DNA of 11,925 nt, from positions 1-11,925 of the forward strand of contig JAFZRK010000051.1 in the NCBI GenBank assembly GCA_017619905.1, given 5' to 3'. Shown here one piece after another: positions 1 to 6,505 of this stretch (position 1 is the first letter of the stretch; each line of letters begins with the position of its first letter). The position numbers and the translations under genes are program-made. The stretch comes from Bacillota bacterium (GTDB taxonomy: Bacteria; Bacillota; Clostridia; Peptostreptococcales; Anaerovoracaceae). Under the pieces are notes generated by a model. It saw nothing but the letters and a program-made list of their open reading frames with translations, was not told the DNA's origin and searched no databases.

Positions 1-639
1 AGGATGATGCCCGGCATAGAGATATCCATGCTCAACGACGCCAACGCCGCGGCTCTTGCGGAACTAAAGGCCGGAGCGCTCAAGGGTTGCAGGAACGCAC
101 TGCTGCTGACCATAGGCACGGGCGTGGGAGCCGGAGTGATTCTGGACGGCAGAGTCTTCAACGGCGGTCAGAACCGCGGATGCGAGCTGGGGCACCTTCC
201 TTACCGGAACGGCGGAGAGCCATGCACCTGCGGACAGAGCGGATGTCTGGAAGTCTACACGTCCGCGACACGCATAGCAAGGCAGGGCAGGGAGCTGATG
301 GGCGAAAAGTACGCAGACGCCAAGGCCGTGCTCGACGCTTCCGTGGAAGGCAACGAGACAGCGCGGCTGATCATAGATGCGTATATAGACGATCTGGCTA
401 ACGTCATCGCGGGGCTCTGCTGCGCTTTCGACCCGGAACGAATAGCTCTGGGAGGCGGCTTCAGCGCGGCGGGGGAGGTCCTCTACGGACCGCTCAACCG
501 TCTCGTGGCTGAAAGGAACTTCTACCGCGTGCCTTACGAGATAGTTCCCGCAAGGTTCCTCAACGACGCCGGAGTCATAGGCGCGGCGTACTATGCTCAA
601 TTGACATCATACGAAAATGATAATAAAATAGACCGGTAA
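1..639 (+). CDS. ROK family sugar kinase/regulator, C-terminal part (5' end outside window)
   Basis: The frame is open from base 1 and ends at TAA 637-639, so this is the last 212 codons of a longer gene; ROK proteins are usually about 300 residues. ROK proteins are ATP-dependent kinases of glucose, N-acetylmannosamine, fructose or similar sugars, or sugar-responsive repressors. Visible marks are the catalytic-Asp segment LNDANAAALAE just inside the window, the phosphate-binding run TIGTGVGAGVI, and the zinc site made of the His in ELGHLPY plus the cysteines of CTCGQSGCLE. The C-terminal segment IALGGGFS is also typical. The missing N-terminus should hold the DGGGT-type ATP motif; if it also had a helix-turn-helix, the protein would be a repressor (NagC/XylR type). 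Substrate cannot be told. The last dozen residues are polar and encoded by DNA that also forms the mscL promoter. Confidence 0.9.
   Translation, partial: RMMPGIEISMLNDANAAALAELKAGALKGCRNALLLTIGTGVGAGVILDGRVFNGGQNRGCELGHLPYRNGGEPCTCGQSGCLEVYTSATRIARQGRELMGEKYADAKAVLDASVEGNETARLIIDAYIDDLANVIAGLCCAFDPERIALGGGFSAAGEVLYGPLNRLVAERNFYRVPYEIVPARFLNDAGVIGAAYYAQLTSYENDNKIDR
601..629 (+). promoter_or_regulatory. Predicted sigma-A promoter of mscL inside the end of the ROK gene
   Basis: TTGACA (601-606, perfect -35), a 17-bp spacer, then TAAAAT (624-629). Transcription would start near 636, giving a leader of about 50 nt before the mscL start at 688. The promoter lies wholly within the last codons of the ROK gene. 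Confidence 0.65.
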
Positions 640-687
640 GTACAGGTAACTTAAGCTTTTACATATTTCAGGAGAAGGAGTTCGACT

Positions 688-1155
688 ATGGAAGAAAAGA
701 AAGGATTTGTAAAAGAGTTTAAAGAGTTTATAATGCGCGGCAACGTTCTTGACATGGCCGTAGGCGTTATAATCGCTACTGCGTTCGGCAAGATCACCAC
801 CTCCCTCGTAAAGGACGTGTTCATGCCCTTCATCAGCTGGATATTCGGCGCCAGAGACATGACAGCTCTGAATATCATTGTAAGACCGGAAGAGCTGGAT
901 GCCGCGGGCGAAGTAGTTAAGGAAGCTATAGTCATCGGCTTCGGTACTCTCGTTACCGCGATCATAGACTTCATACTCGTAGCGCTCGTCGTATTCGCGA
1001 TAGTCAAGGCGTTCAACAAGGCCAGAGAAAAGGCCGAGGCAAAGAAGAAGGCCGAAGAGGAAGCCGCAAAGGCAGCAGCCGCGGAAGAACCCGCTCCTCC
1101 CACTCAGGAAGAGCTCCTTGCCGAGATCAGGGATCTTCTTAAAGCAGCAAAGTAA
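688..1155 (+). CDS. mscL: Large-conductance mechanosensitive channel MscL
   Basis: MscL forms a homopentameric pore in the cytoplasmic membrane that opens under high membrane tension and releases solutes during hypo-osmotic shock. The 155-residue protein has the family hallmark FKEFIMRGNVLDMAVGVIIA (residues 11-30) leading into TM1 (about 16-45), a periplasmic loop, and TM2 (about 78-102). The C-terminal amphipathic helix (EELLAEIRDLLKAA) is the cytoplasmic bundle. It is somewhat longer than the roughly 136-residue E. coli protein because of an Ala/Glu/Lys-rich linker with a PAPP stretch between TM2 and that bundle. The start is set by the strong site GGAGAAGGAG at 671-680, 7 nt before ATG. 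It probably has its own promoter at 601-629 and ends in the terminator at 1213-1243. Confidence 0.97.
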   Translation: MEEKKGFVKEFKEFIMRGNVLDMAVGVIIATAFGKITTSLVKDVFMPFISWIFGARDMTALNIIVRPEELDAAGEVVKEAIVIGFGTLVTAIIDFILVALVVFAIVKAFNKAREKAEAKKKAEEEAAKAAAAEEPAPPTQEELLAEIRDLLKAAK

Positions 1156-1167
1156 CGGACCGGGCAA

Positions 1168-1194
1168 ATCCGGACAGCAGAGCTGTCTCCGGAT
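1168..1194 (+). other. Stable hairpin just after mscL
   Basis: ATCCGG (1168-1173) pairs with CCGGAT (1189-1194), and ACAGC (1174-1178) with GCTGT (1182-1186). That gives about 11 bp with a 2-nt bulge and an AGA loop. No T-run follows, so alone it is not an intrinsic terminator. It may protect the 3' end of the mscL mRNA or assist the terminator at 1213. Confidence 0.5.
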
Positions 1195-1212
1195 AAGCGA
1201 TTAAAGGAAAAG

Positions 1213-1243
1213 AAAAAGCTCAGAGCGATCTCTGAGCTTTTTT
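1213..1243. terminator. Bidirectional intrinsic terminator between mscL and tRNA-Leu
   Basis: A perfect 13-bp stem, AAAAAGCTCAGAG (1213-1225) with its complement (1230-1242), has loop CGAT and a T-run on both strands. It ends mscL transcripts on the plus strand and the tRNA-Leu transcript (and any read-through from the asn operon) on the minus strand. Its right edge touches the tRNA CCA end. Confidence 0.9.
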
Positions 1244-1327
1244 GGTGCGGTATAATGGACTTGAACCATCACGGTGTTACCCATACGGCCCTCAACCGTA
1301 CGCGTCTGCCAATTCCGCCAATACCGC
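1243..1327 (-). tRNA. tRNA-Leu (anticodon GAG)
   Basis: The minus strand folds into an 85-nt class II tRNA. The acceptor is GCGGTAT paired with ATACCGC. The anticodon stem is TACGG/CCGTA with loop TTGAGGG, so the anticodon is GAG, reading CUC and CUU. It has a 13-nt variable arm, a T-arm GATGG-TTCAAGT-CCATT, discriminator A and an encoded CCA. The long variable arm and discriminator A are normal for bacterial tRNA-Leu. Confidence 0.96.
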
Positions 1328-1340
1328 AGGCAACGCAGTA

Positions 1341-1369
1341 ATTTTAGCACAGGCATTTTGCCTTGTAAA
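1341..1369 (-). promoter_or_regulatory. Promoter of tRNA-Leu
   Basis: On the minus strand TTTACA (1369-1364), a 17-bp spacer, then TAAAAT (1346-1341) preceded by TG one base upstream (extended -10). The start would be near 1334, just ahead of the mature tRNA 5' end at 1327. The spacer contains a small inverted repeat AGGCA-TTT-TGCCT (1351-1363), which may be chance. No terminator lies between this promoter and the TraX-like gene stop at 1378, so operon read-through into the tRNA is possible. Confidence 0.7.
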
Positions 1370-1377
1370 GTGTTATT

Positions 1378-2139
1378 TTAGGCCAATGCGTAAGTTTTTA
1401 TGAGCCAGAGGACCAGCAGCATCAGCGGGAAATACATGTAATAGACGACCTTCACCCAGAGCTTGTTCGGTCCTCTTTCGCCGTTGTAGAACCAGGTGAG
1501 TATCACTGCCAGAAGGGCGAAGAACTTGTCCGGAAGACTGTAATAGATGTCGTCCACAAGGATGTTCAGGTAGTTGTCCGCAGTGATGTATATGACTATT
1601 GCCGCGAAGCATATCAGCTGCATTATACGCGTATATGTGACGTTGCTGCAGATGTACAGCATGCACGCGATTATGATGCCGAACTCCGCCAGTTCCGTGC
1701 GCAGAAAACGGCAGGCGAGCGTTCCGGCCCAGCACAGGACTACTGCCGCGGCAAGCGTCACTATCATGTTGTTGACGCGTACCTTTATGAAATCCAGGGC
1801 ATTCATGATTATGAACGCGATAAGCAGCGTCAGCATTATGCTCTGCTGCGAGTTGTCCCAGACTTTGCCGCAGAAGAGCAGGTCTCCCGGGACTTCCGCG
1901 ATCGCGGCGAATACGACGAGCCGGCGGAGGTAGGCCCAGCGGTCGCGGCTGTGCTTTATTCCCTCTACCATCAGGAACGCGAATATGGTATACGAGAAAT
2001 AGAACATGTAGGTCTTCCAGTCGACCTCATGATTTTCCGTGAAGACCTGGGCGCAGCCCACGGTCATTGCTATGAATGCGATAAGTCTTAATGTAAAGGC
2101 GCTTAAGCCCGGTTTTCTGCGAGTCTTTCTTTCTTCCAT
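1378..2139 (-). CDS. TraX-like multi-pass membrane protein
   Basis: A 253-residue protein with about seven or eight hydrophobic segments. It resembles the TraX family, named for the F-plasmid protein that N-acetylates pilin; chromosomal Firmicute members are common and of unknown substrate. Family-like parts are FAFLMVEGIKHSRDRWAYLR (residues 53-72) with VVFAAIAEVPGDL after it, and WFYNGERG (216-223) near the C-terminus, followed by a last membrane helix. The N-terminal family segment, usually with an Asp-His pair after a Met-rich helix, reads MTVGC here (25-29), so that pair appears lost. Its ATG shares one base with the asnA stop (TAATG) and no Shine-Dalgarno is seen, so translation probably depends on reinitiation after asnA. 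An acyltransferase role is family inference only. Confidence 0.8.
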   Translation of the reverse strand: MEERKTRRKPGLSAFTLRLIAFIAMTVGCAQVFTENHEVDWKTYMFYFSYTIFAFLMVEGIKHSRDRWAYLRRLVVFAAIAEVPGDLLFCGKVWDNSQQSIMLTLLIAFIIMNALDFIKVRVNNMIVTLAAAVVLCWAGTLACRFLRTELAEFGIIIACMLYICSNVTYTRIMQLICFAAIVIYITADNYLNILVDDIYYSLPDKFFALLAVILTWFYNGERGPNKLWVKVVYYMYFPLMLLVLWLIKTYALA

Positions 2140-3152
2140 TACAGGATCATTATACCATTTTCACGGCATTTTGTCTTCGTCTCGTCGTCCCAGACAGCGG
2201 ACTGGACTTCTCCGATATGAGCGCAGCCCAGAAGCAGCATGCAAAGACGGCTCTGTCCTATGCCGCCGCCTATGGTGTAAGGAAGCTCTCCGGCGAGCAG
2301 CGCTTTGTGGTAGGGCAGCTGTTTTCTGTCTTCGCATCCGCATATCTTAAGCTGCTTATCCAAGCTCTCGGGGGATACTCTTATGCCCATGCTGGATATC
2401 TCCAGCGCCTGTCCCAGGATCTCGTTCCAGAACAGAATGTCCGCGTTGAGTTCCCAGTCGTCGTAGTCCGGGGCGCGCAGATCGTGGGGCTTTCCGCTCC
2501 TGAGCGCTCCGCCTATGCGAAGGATGCACGTGGTGTGGTGCTCTTTGAGGTATTCGTTCTCTCTTTCCTTAGGCGAAAGACCCGGGTACATGTCCTCCAG
2601 TTCCTGCGAGTCTATGAAGCTTACGTTTCTGTCCTTGTAGGAAAGCTGATAGAGGGCGGGGTAGTCCTTGCGCAGCTGAAGCTCCGTGTCGCAGATGGCG
2701 TAGACTATGCGGCGCACGGTGTCCTTAAGGAAATCGATGTTTCTGTCAGCGATGTTTATGACTTTTTCCCAGTCCCACTGGTCCACGTAGACGGAATGGA
2801 TGTTGTCCAGGTCCTCGTCGCGCCTTATGGCGTTCATGTCCGTGTAAAGACCGCGGCCCTCGTAGAAGTGATAGTCCCTGAGCGCCTGTCTCTTCCACTT
2901 GGCGAGGGACTGCACCACCTGGCATATGCGGCCGTCTTCCTTTATGTCGAACTCCACCTTGCGTTCAACGCCGTTAAGGTCGTCGTTGAGCCCGGTGCCG
3001 GCTTCCAGGAACAGCGGAGCGGATACTCTGCTGAGATTGAGAGCTTCGGACAGGTTGTGCTCGAATATCTGATGTATCTTGCTTATGGCTTTCTGAAGGT
3101 CGTAGGAGTCAAGTTTGGCTCTGTAGCCGTCAGGTATTATGATGCTGCTCAT
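2139..3152 (-). CDS. asnA: Aspartate--ammonia ligase (ammonia-dependent asparagine synthetase A)
   Basis: AsnA makes asparagine in the cytoplasm from aspartate, ammonia and ATP (giving AMP and pyrophosphate); it is structurally related to class II aminoacyl-tRNA synthetases. The 337-residue protein has the expected length and motifs: QSLAKWKRQAL (81-91), EGRGLYTDMNAIR (98-110), HSVYVDQWDWEKV (119-131), DLRAPDYDDW (224-233), SSMGIRV (253-259) and GGGIGQSRL (295-303, class II motif 3-like). A longer frame reaches 3194, but the start chosen is ATG 3152. It matches the family N-terminus, has GGAGAAGAAG just upstream, and overlaps the aminotransferase stop as ATGA. The preceding gene makes its aspartate substrate, so the pair converts oxaloacetate to asparagine. 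Confidence 0.97.
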   Translation of the reverse strand: MSSIIIPDGYRAKLDSYDLQKAISKIHQIFEHNLSEALNLSRVSAPLFLEAGTGLNDDLNGVERKVEFDIKEDGRICQVVQSLAKWKRQALRDYHFYEGRGLYTDMNAIRRDEDLDNIHSVYVDQWDWEKVINIADRNIDFLKDTVRRIVYAICDTELQLRKDYPALYQLSYKDRNVSFIDSQELEDMYPGLSPKERENEYLKEHHTTCILRIGGALRSGKPHDLRAPDYDDWELNADILFWNEILGQALEISSMGIRVSPESLDKQLKICGCEDRKQLPYHKALLAGELPYTIGGGIGQSRLCMLLLGCAHIGEVQSAVWDDETKTKCRENGIMIL

Positions 3153-4432
3153 ATCTTCTTCTCCAGCTGCTCTATCGTGGCTATCTGAGCGCATACGGCA
3201 AACACTTCCATTGCGGGCACAAGCTCTTCCACGGGCGGGAAGGACGGCGCTATGCGAAGGTATCTGTCGTCAGGATCGTTGTGGTAGGGATGAGTGGCTC
3301 CGGGGCCGGTCATCTTGACGCCGCATTCGTTAACCAGGTCGTTGATTCTGGTAGCGGTGCCGTCGTTGGCTATGAATGTTATGAAGTAACCGCCCTTGGG
3401 CCTGGTCCACGTTCCCGCGCCTTTGCCTTCCAGCTCTCTGGACAGCGTGTCGAACACGGCGTCGAACTTGGGACGGAGTATTTCCGCGTGCTTCTTCATT
3501 ACGTTGGGAACTCCGCCCTGGCTCTTCAGGAAGCGTACGTGGCGGAGCATGTTCATATTGTCCCAGCTTATGGTCTCGAATTTGACCTGGCTCTCGGTGA
3601 AGTCTATGTTTTCCTTTGACGCGCCGAAGAAGCCGATGCCGGAACCGGCCATGGTGATCTTGGACGTGGATCCGAACATATAGACCATGTTGGGATTTCC
3701 GGCTTTCTTGCACTCGTCCAGTATGTTGAGCAGGGGAACGTCCTCGTAGATGGCGTGCACCATGTAGGAGTTGTCCCAGAATATGCGGAAGTCGTTTGCA
3801 GCAGGCTTAAGAGCCGCAAGTTCCTTGACGACTCTGTCGGAGTAGGTTATTCCGAGCGGATTGGAGAACTTGGGGATGCACCACATGCCCTTTACAGTGG
3901 GGTCGTTCTCGACGTGGTGACGGATGACGTCCATGTCCGGACCTTCTTCGCCGGTCTGGACCTGGATCATCTCTATGCCGAAGAATTCGCACATTCCGAA
4001 ATGCCTGTCGTATCCGGGAACGGGGCAGATGAACTTTATCTTATCGTACTTGCTCCAGGGTTTTTCTGAGCCGAGGACGCCTTTGAGCATTGCTCTTGAA
4101 AGGCAGTCGTACATGAAGTTTATGGAGGAAGCGCCGACGACTATCGTCTCCTCGCAGGTAGTGCCGAGCAGTTCTCCGAAGTATTCCCTGGCTTCCCGAA
4201 GGCCAAGCAGCGCGCCGTAGTTTCTGGCGTCCGTTCCGTACATGTCGCGGCAGTCCGTCCTGGAGTTTATCATGTCCATCATGGGCATGATCATGTCCAG
4301 CTGCTGAGTGGAAGGGTTGCCCCTTGCTATATTGAGCGACAGATTCATGTCTTTGTATTTCTGATATCTCTTCATCAGCTCGGACTTCGCATCCGCAAGT
4401 TCCTGACGGGTCATGCTCTGATATGTCTTCAT
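3149..4432 (-). CDS. PLP-dependent aspartate aminotransferase, type Ic (MocR-like class I fold)
   Basis: A 427-residue fold-type I aminotransferase that should interconvert aspartate + 2-oxoglutarate and oxaloacetate + glutamate. Visible catalytic parts are the Schiff-base lysine K258 in GSTSK, D220 in WDNSY (pyridine nitrogen partner) with Y223, N191 in KFSNPLG, and R393 in RYLRIAPSF (substrate carboxylate). Also typical are ARGNPS (36-41) and NYGALLGLREAR (71-82). The overall pattern fits the subgroup Ic / Asp_aminotransf family rather than AspC or AspB. The start at 4432 is set by AAAGGAGG (4445-4438), 5 nt upstream. It is first in a three-gene operon and overlaps asnA by 4 nt, which supports aspartate as the product. 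It should not be read as a MocR regulator, since there is no GntR domain. Confidence 0.92.
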   Translation of the reverse strand: MKTYQSMTRQELADAKSELMKRYQKYKDMNLSLNIARGNPSTQQLDMIMPMMDMINSRTDCRDMYGTDARNYGALLGLREAREYFGELLGTTCEETIVVGASSINFMYDCLSRAMLKGVLGSEKPWSKYDKIKFICPVPGYDRHFGMCEFFGIEMIQVQTGEEGPDMDVIRHHVENDPTVKGMWCIPKFSNPLGITYSDRVVKELAALKPAANDFRIFWDNSYMVHAIYEDVPLLNILDECKKAGNPNMVYMFGSTSKITMAGSGIGFFGASKENIDFTESQVKFETISWDNMNMLRHVRFLKSQGGVPNVMKKHAEILRPKFDAVFDTLSRELEGKGAGTWTRPKGGYFITFIANDGTATRINDLVNECGVKMTGPGATHPYHNDPDDRYLRIAPSFPPVEELVPAMEVFAVCAQIATIEQLEKKI

Positions 4433-4462
4433 GGCATCCTCCTTTAGTTATAAAATATTATT

Positions 4463-4491
4463 ATTTTAACTTCTTGAAGATAAAAGAGCAA
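4463..4491 (-). promoter_or_regulatory. Promoter of the aminotransferase-asnA-traX operon
   Basis: On the minus strand TTGCTC (4491-4486), a 17-bp spacer, then TAAAAT (4468-4463). The start would be about 10 nt before the AAAGGAGG site. It overlaps the divergent plus-strand promoter at 4474-4502, so the two units may compete for polymerase. Confidence 0.55.
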
Positions 4492-4502
4492 GCAATTATA
4501 CT
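4474..4502 (+). promoter_or_regulatory. Promoter of the DNA glycosylase-membrane protein unit
   Basis: TTGAAG (4474-4479), a 17-bp spacer, then TATACT (4497-4502). The predicted start near 4509 lies before the chosen glycosylase ATG at 4537 and after an earlier in-frame ATG at 4423. That supports the shorter protein. Confidence 0.6.
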
Positions 4503-4536
4503 TTATTTACAGAGAAAAACCACGGACGGTACATAT

Positions 4537-5355
4537 ATGCTTTTCTACGAAGTTAACGCACTGGACATCAGAAAAACAGCGGATTCCGGCCAGACCTTCC
4601 GCATGTCCCCGGACCCGAAAAGGAGCATCGCGGCAGGCGCGGACGTGTACAGATGCATCGCGTCGGACCGCGAATGTTTTGCCGGAGGAGGAAAGATCTT
4701 CTACCGCAGCGCGGAGGAGGACACCCCGGAAAACGATGCTTTCTGGAGGAACTATTTCGACCTGGACACCGATTACGAGGCGTTCATCGGGGCGATAGAC
4801 CCGGACGACGTCTATCTTTCGGATGCGGCGGAATTCGGCAGGGGCATAAGGATACTCCGCCAGGATCCGTGGGAGATGCTTATCACCTTCATAATCTCCC
4901 AGCGAAGGAGCATCCCGTCCATAAAGACCTGCGTGGAAGCTCTCTGCAGAAGATGGGGAAGGCCTGTATGGGACGGACTGTACGCATTCCCGACTCCGGA
5001 GGAACTGGCGGCCGCGCCTCTGGACGAGCTCGCATGCTGTTCTCTGGGATACAGGACAGAATACGTTTATCTCGCCGCGCAGGGCGTCGTAAGCGGCGCC
5101 GTCGATCTTTCCGCCATGGAGCGGATGACGGACCGGGAGCTTTTTGAAGCTCTTACCGCTCTCCGCGGTGTAGGTCCTAAAGTAGCCAACTGTGTTTCGC
5201 TCTTCGGTTTCCACAGGATAGGGGCTTTCCCGGTCGATGTGTGGATAGACAGAGTATTAAAAGAGCACTATCCGGACGGCTTTCCTTTCGCGCGCTACGA
5301 AGGGTTTGCCGGAGTAATGCAGCAGTATATGTTTTTCGCCGCCAGAAAGGCGTAA
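4537..5355 (+). CDS. OGG1-type HhH-GPD DNA glycosylase (probable 8-oxoguanine DNA glycosylase/lyase)
   Basis: Base-excision repair enzyme expected to remove 8-oxoguanine and nick the abasic site. In this 272-residue protein the HhH motif LRGVGPKVANC (209-219) supplies the catalytic lysine K215, and FPVDVW (231-236) the catalytic D234. By comparison with human OGG1 (from memory), the lesion-pocket residues are kept: G18 (SGQTFR), C219, Q262 and F266. The opposite-base reader is changed: human NNNIAR reads RRSIPS here (123-128), while the later arginine in LGYR (R173) stays. No FeS cluster cysteines occur, as expected for OGG. The ATG at 4537 fits the promoter and the family N-terminus; upstream in-frame codons look non-coding, and the ribosome site (GGACGG) is weak. 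The next gene starts 14 nt downstream, so they are likely cotranscribed. An AlkA-like activity is less likely. Confidence 0.87.
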   Translation: MLFYEVNALDIRKTADSGQTFRMSPDPKRSIAAGADVYRCIASDRECFAGGGKIFYRSAEEDTPENDAFWRNYFDLDTDYEAFIGAIDPDDVYLSDAAEFGRGIRILRQDPWEMLITFIISQRRSIPSIKTCVEALCRRWGRPVWDGLYAFPTPEELAAAPLDELACCSLGYRTEYVYLAAQGVVSGAVDLSAMERMTDRELFEALTALRGVGPKVANCVSLFGFHRIGAFPVDVWIDRVLKEHYPDGFPFARYEGFAGVMQQYMFFAARKA

Positions 5356-5369
5356 TAAAGGAGTTCGTC

Positions 5370-6281
5370 ATGGAGAATTCTTACAAACTTGCCAAACGGC
5401 ACTGCATGTTTACGATGTTTGCCGCGCTGGTCGTTATCGTATGCGTGTGCATAGGCGTCGTGATGAACCTTACGACGCTCTACGACGAGAATTTCGACCA
5501 CATGGGACTGCGGACTTTCTGCATGTTCACGGTCAATTCAAACATCCTGTGCGCCATTGCCATGGCTCTGGTCGTTCCTTACACAGTGGACGGACTCAGA
5601 AAGCATAATTTCCATGCGCCGAAGTGGGTAATGGTGATGGAGCTTGCAGGTGTCACCGCCACAACGCTTACGTTCCTCGTCTCCCTGTTCATTCTTGCTC
5701 CTGTGAAGGGCTTCGTGCTTATATTCAGCGGTTCCCGCTTTTTCCTGCACGGTCTGTGTCCGGTACTTGCGATAATCGCCTTCTGTTTCTTCATGACCGA
5801 GCAGGAACTAACGGTAAAGAATTCGCTGATAGCACTCATACCGGTCTTTATATATTCTATCGTTTACACCGTCATGGTCCTGCTTTTAGGGGCTGAACGC
5901 GGCGGTTGGGAGGATTTCTACGGTTTCTTTACGCGTCTTAAGGTATGGATCCCCCTGGTCACGATTCTGCCGGTAACGTTCATCATCGCGACGGTCCTGA
6001 GGATACTGCACAACAATTCACGCAACAACAGACACAAGAAAGAAGCTGCATTCTATAAAGAAGTATTCAAGGACGCCGATCTGCCTTCCATCGTCGCTGC
6101 GCTGGCCAGACTGCATAAGAAGAATTCAAGAAACAAAGACATCCTTATCCCGGGCAGGGTGATAGCCATAATGGACGATAATAACGAAGGAGAGACTACC
6201 TGGAGAGAACTCTGCGAGATATATCTTAAGGAGTACCTGGACAGCGACGAAGTGATGGATATCCAGAAACTGTGGATATGA
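5370..6281 (+). CDS. Pr6Pr-like (FAR-17a/AIG1-related) six-helix membrane protein
   Basis: A 303-residue protein with six predicted membrane helices (about 13-33, 46-70, 84-110, 126-142, 150-173 and 190-212). A charged cytoplasmic tail of about 90 residues follows (NNSRNNRHKKEAAF onward). The TM2 segment FTVNSNILCAIAMAL and a His in TM4 (FLHGLCP) resemble the Pr6Pr family, whose function is unknown in bacteria. Eukaryotic relatives include androgen-induced FAR-17a/AIG1 serine hydrolases. The tail ends in an acidic stretch and is not recognised. The start at 5370 is set by AAAGGAG (5357-5363), 6 nt upstream, rejecting a longer frame that would run through the glycosylase gene. It lies 14 nt after the glycosylase stop. 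No clear terminator follows before the convergent tRNA-Arg terminator. Confidence 0.72.
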   Translation: MENSYKLAKRHCMFTMFAALVVIVCVCIGVVMNLTTLYDENFDHMGLRTFCMFTVNSNILCAIAMALVVPYTVDGLRKHNFHAPKWVMVMELAGVTATTLTFLVSLFILAPVKGFVLIFSGSRFFLHGLCPVLAIIAFCFFMTEQELTVKNSLIALIPVFIYSIVYTVMVLLLGAERGGWEDFYGFFTRLKVWIPLVTILPVTFIIATVLRILHNNSRNNRHKKEAAFYKEVFKDADLPSIVAALARLHKKNSRNKDILIPGRVIAIMDDNNEGETTWRELCEIYLKEYLDSDEVMDIQKLWI

Positions 6282-6368
6282 CATTCCGCCAGGCGGGATC
6301 GTTCAGGCATCGCCTCCGGCTCGCCTTCACGTGACCCCACGTGGGTCCGAATCCCTTCTATCATACGC
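6282..6368. other. Short intergenic stretch with tRNA-3'-end-like fragments
   Basis: Contains CGCCAGGCGGGAT (6287-6299), identical to the T-stem/acceptor 3' part of the adjacent tRNA-Arg (6412-6424) and in the same orientation. It also holds the near-perfect palindrome CCCACGTGGG (about 6337-6346), and GGGTCCGAATCCC (6343-6355), which looks like a tRNA T-arm on the plus strand. No complete tRNA can be folded from it. It may be a decayed tRNA-derived piece or an attachment-site remnant. Confidence 0.45.
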
Positions 6369-6407
6369 AAAACAAAAGAGCCACCTTTCAGGTGACTCCT
6401 TTGTTTT
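6369..6407 (-). terminator. Intrinsic terminator of tRNA-Arg
   Basis: An 18-bp arm pair, 6390-6407 with 6369-6386, has a 3-nt loop. On the minus strand the two non-Watson-Crick positions become G-U wobbles, while on the plus strand they are A-C mismatches, so the hairpin is built for the minus strand. The 3' arm ends in TTTTGTTTT. It begins at the last base of the CCA end. Confidence 0.85.
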
Positions 6408-6482
6408 GGTGCGCCAGGCGGGATTCGAACCCACAACCTACTGATTCGTAGTCAGGCACTCTATCCGTTGAGCTACTAGCGC
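6407..6482 (-). tRNA. tRNA-Arg (anticodon ACG)
   Basis: A 76-nt cloverleaf on the minus strand. The acceptor is GCGCTAG/CTGGCGC with one U-G pair, the D-stem GCTC/GAGT, the anticodon loop CTACGAA giving ACG (A34 normally becomes inosine and reads CGU, CGC and CGA). The T-arm is GTGGG-TTCGAAT-CCCGC, with discriminator A and an encoded CCA. The anticodon stem CCTGA/TCAGT has a C27-U43 mismatch at its top; the other four pairs are canonical. Confidence 0.96.
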
Positions 6483-6505
6483 ATGTGCGTTTCGGCACGC
6501 AGAAG

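Noticed and set aside
64..600. 178-residue minus-strand open frame
   Set aside because: It is antisense to the ROK gene and has no family resemblance.
2217..3188. 323-residue plus-strand open frame
   Set aside because: It is antisense to asnA, which has clear family motifs and start signals; the frame is open only because of codon bias.
6053..6436. 127-residue minus-strand reading frame beginning MWVRIPPGAP
   Set aside because: It starts inside tRNA-Arg, runs through its terminator and then antisense to the Pr6Pr-like gene; the N-terminal sequence is the familiar false translation of a tRNA.
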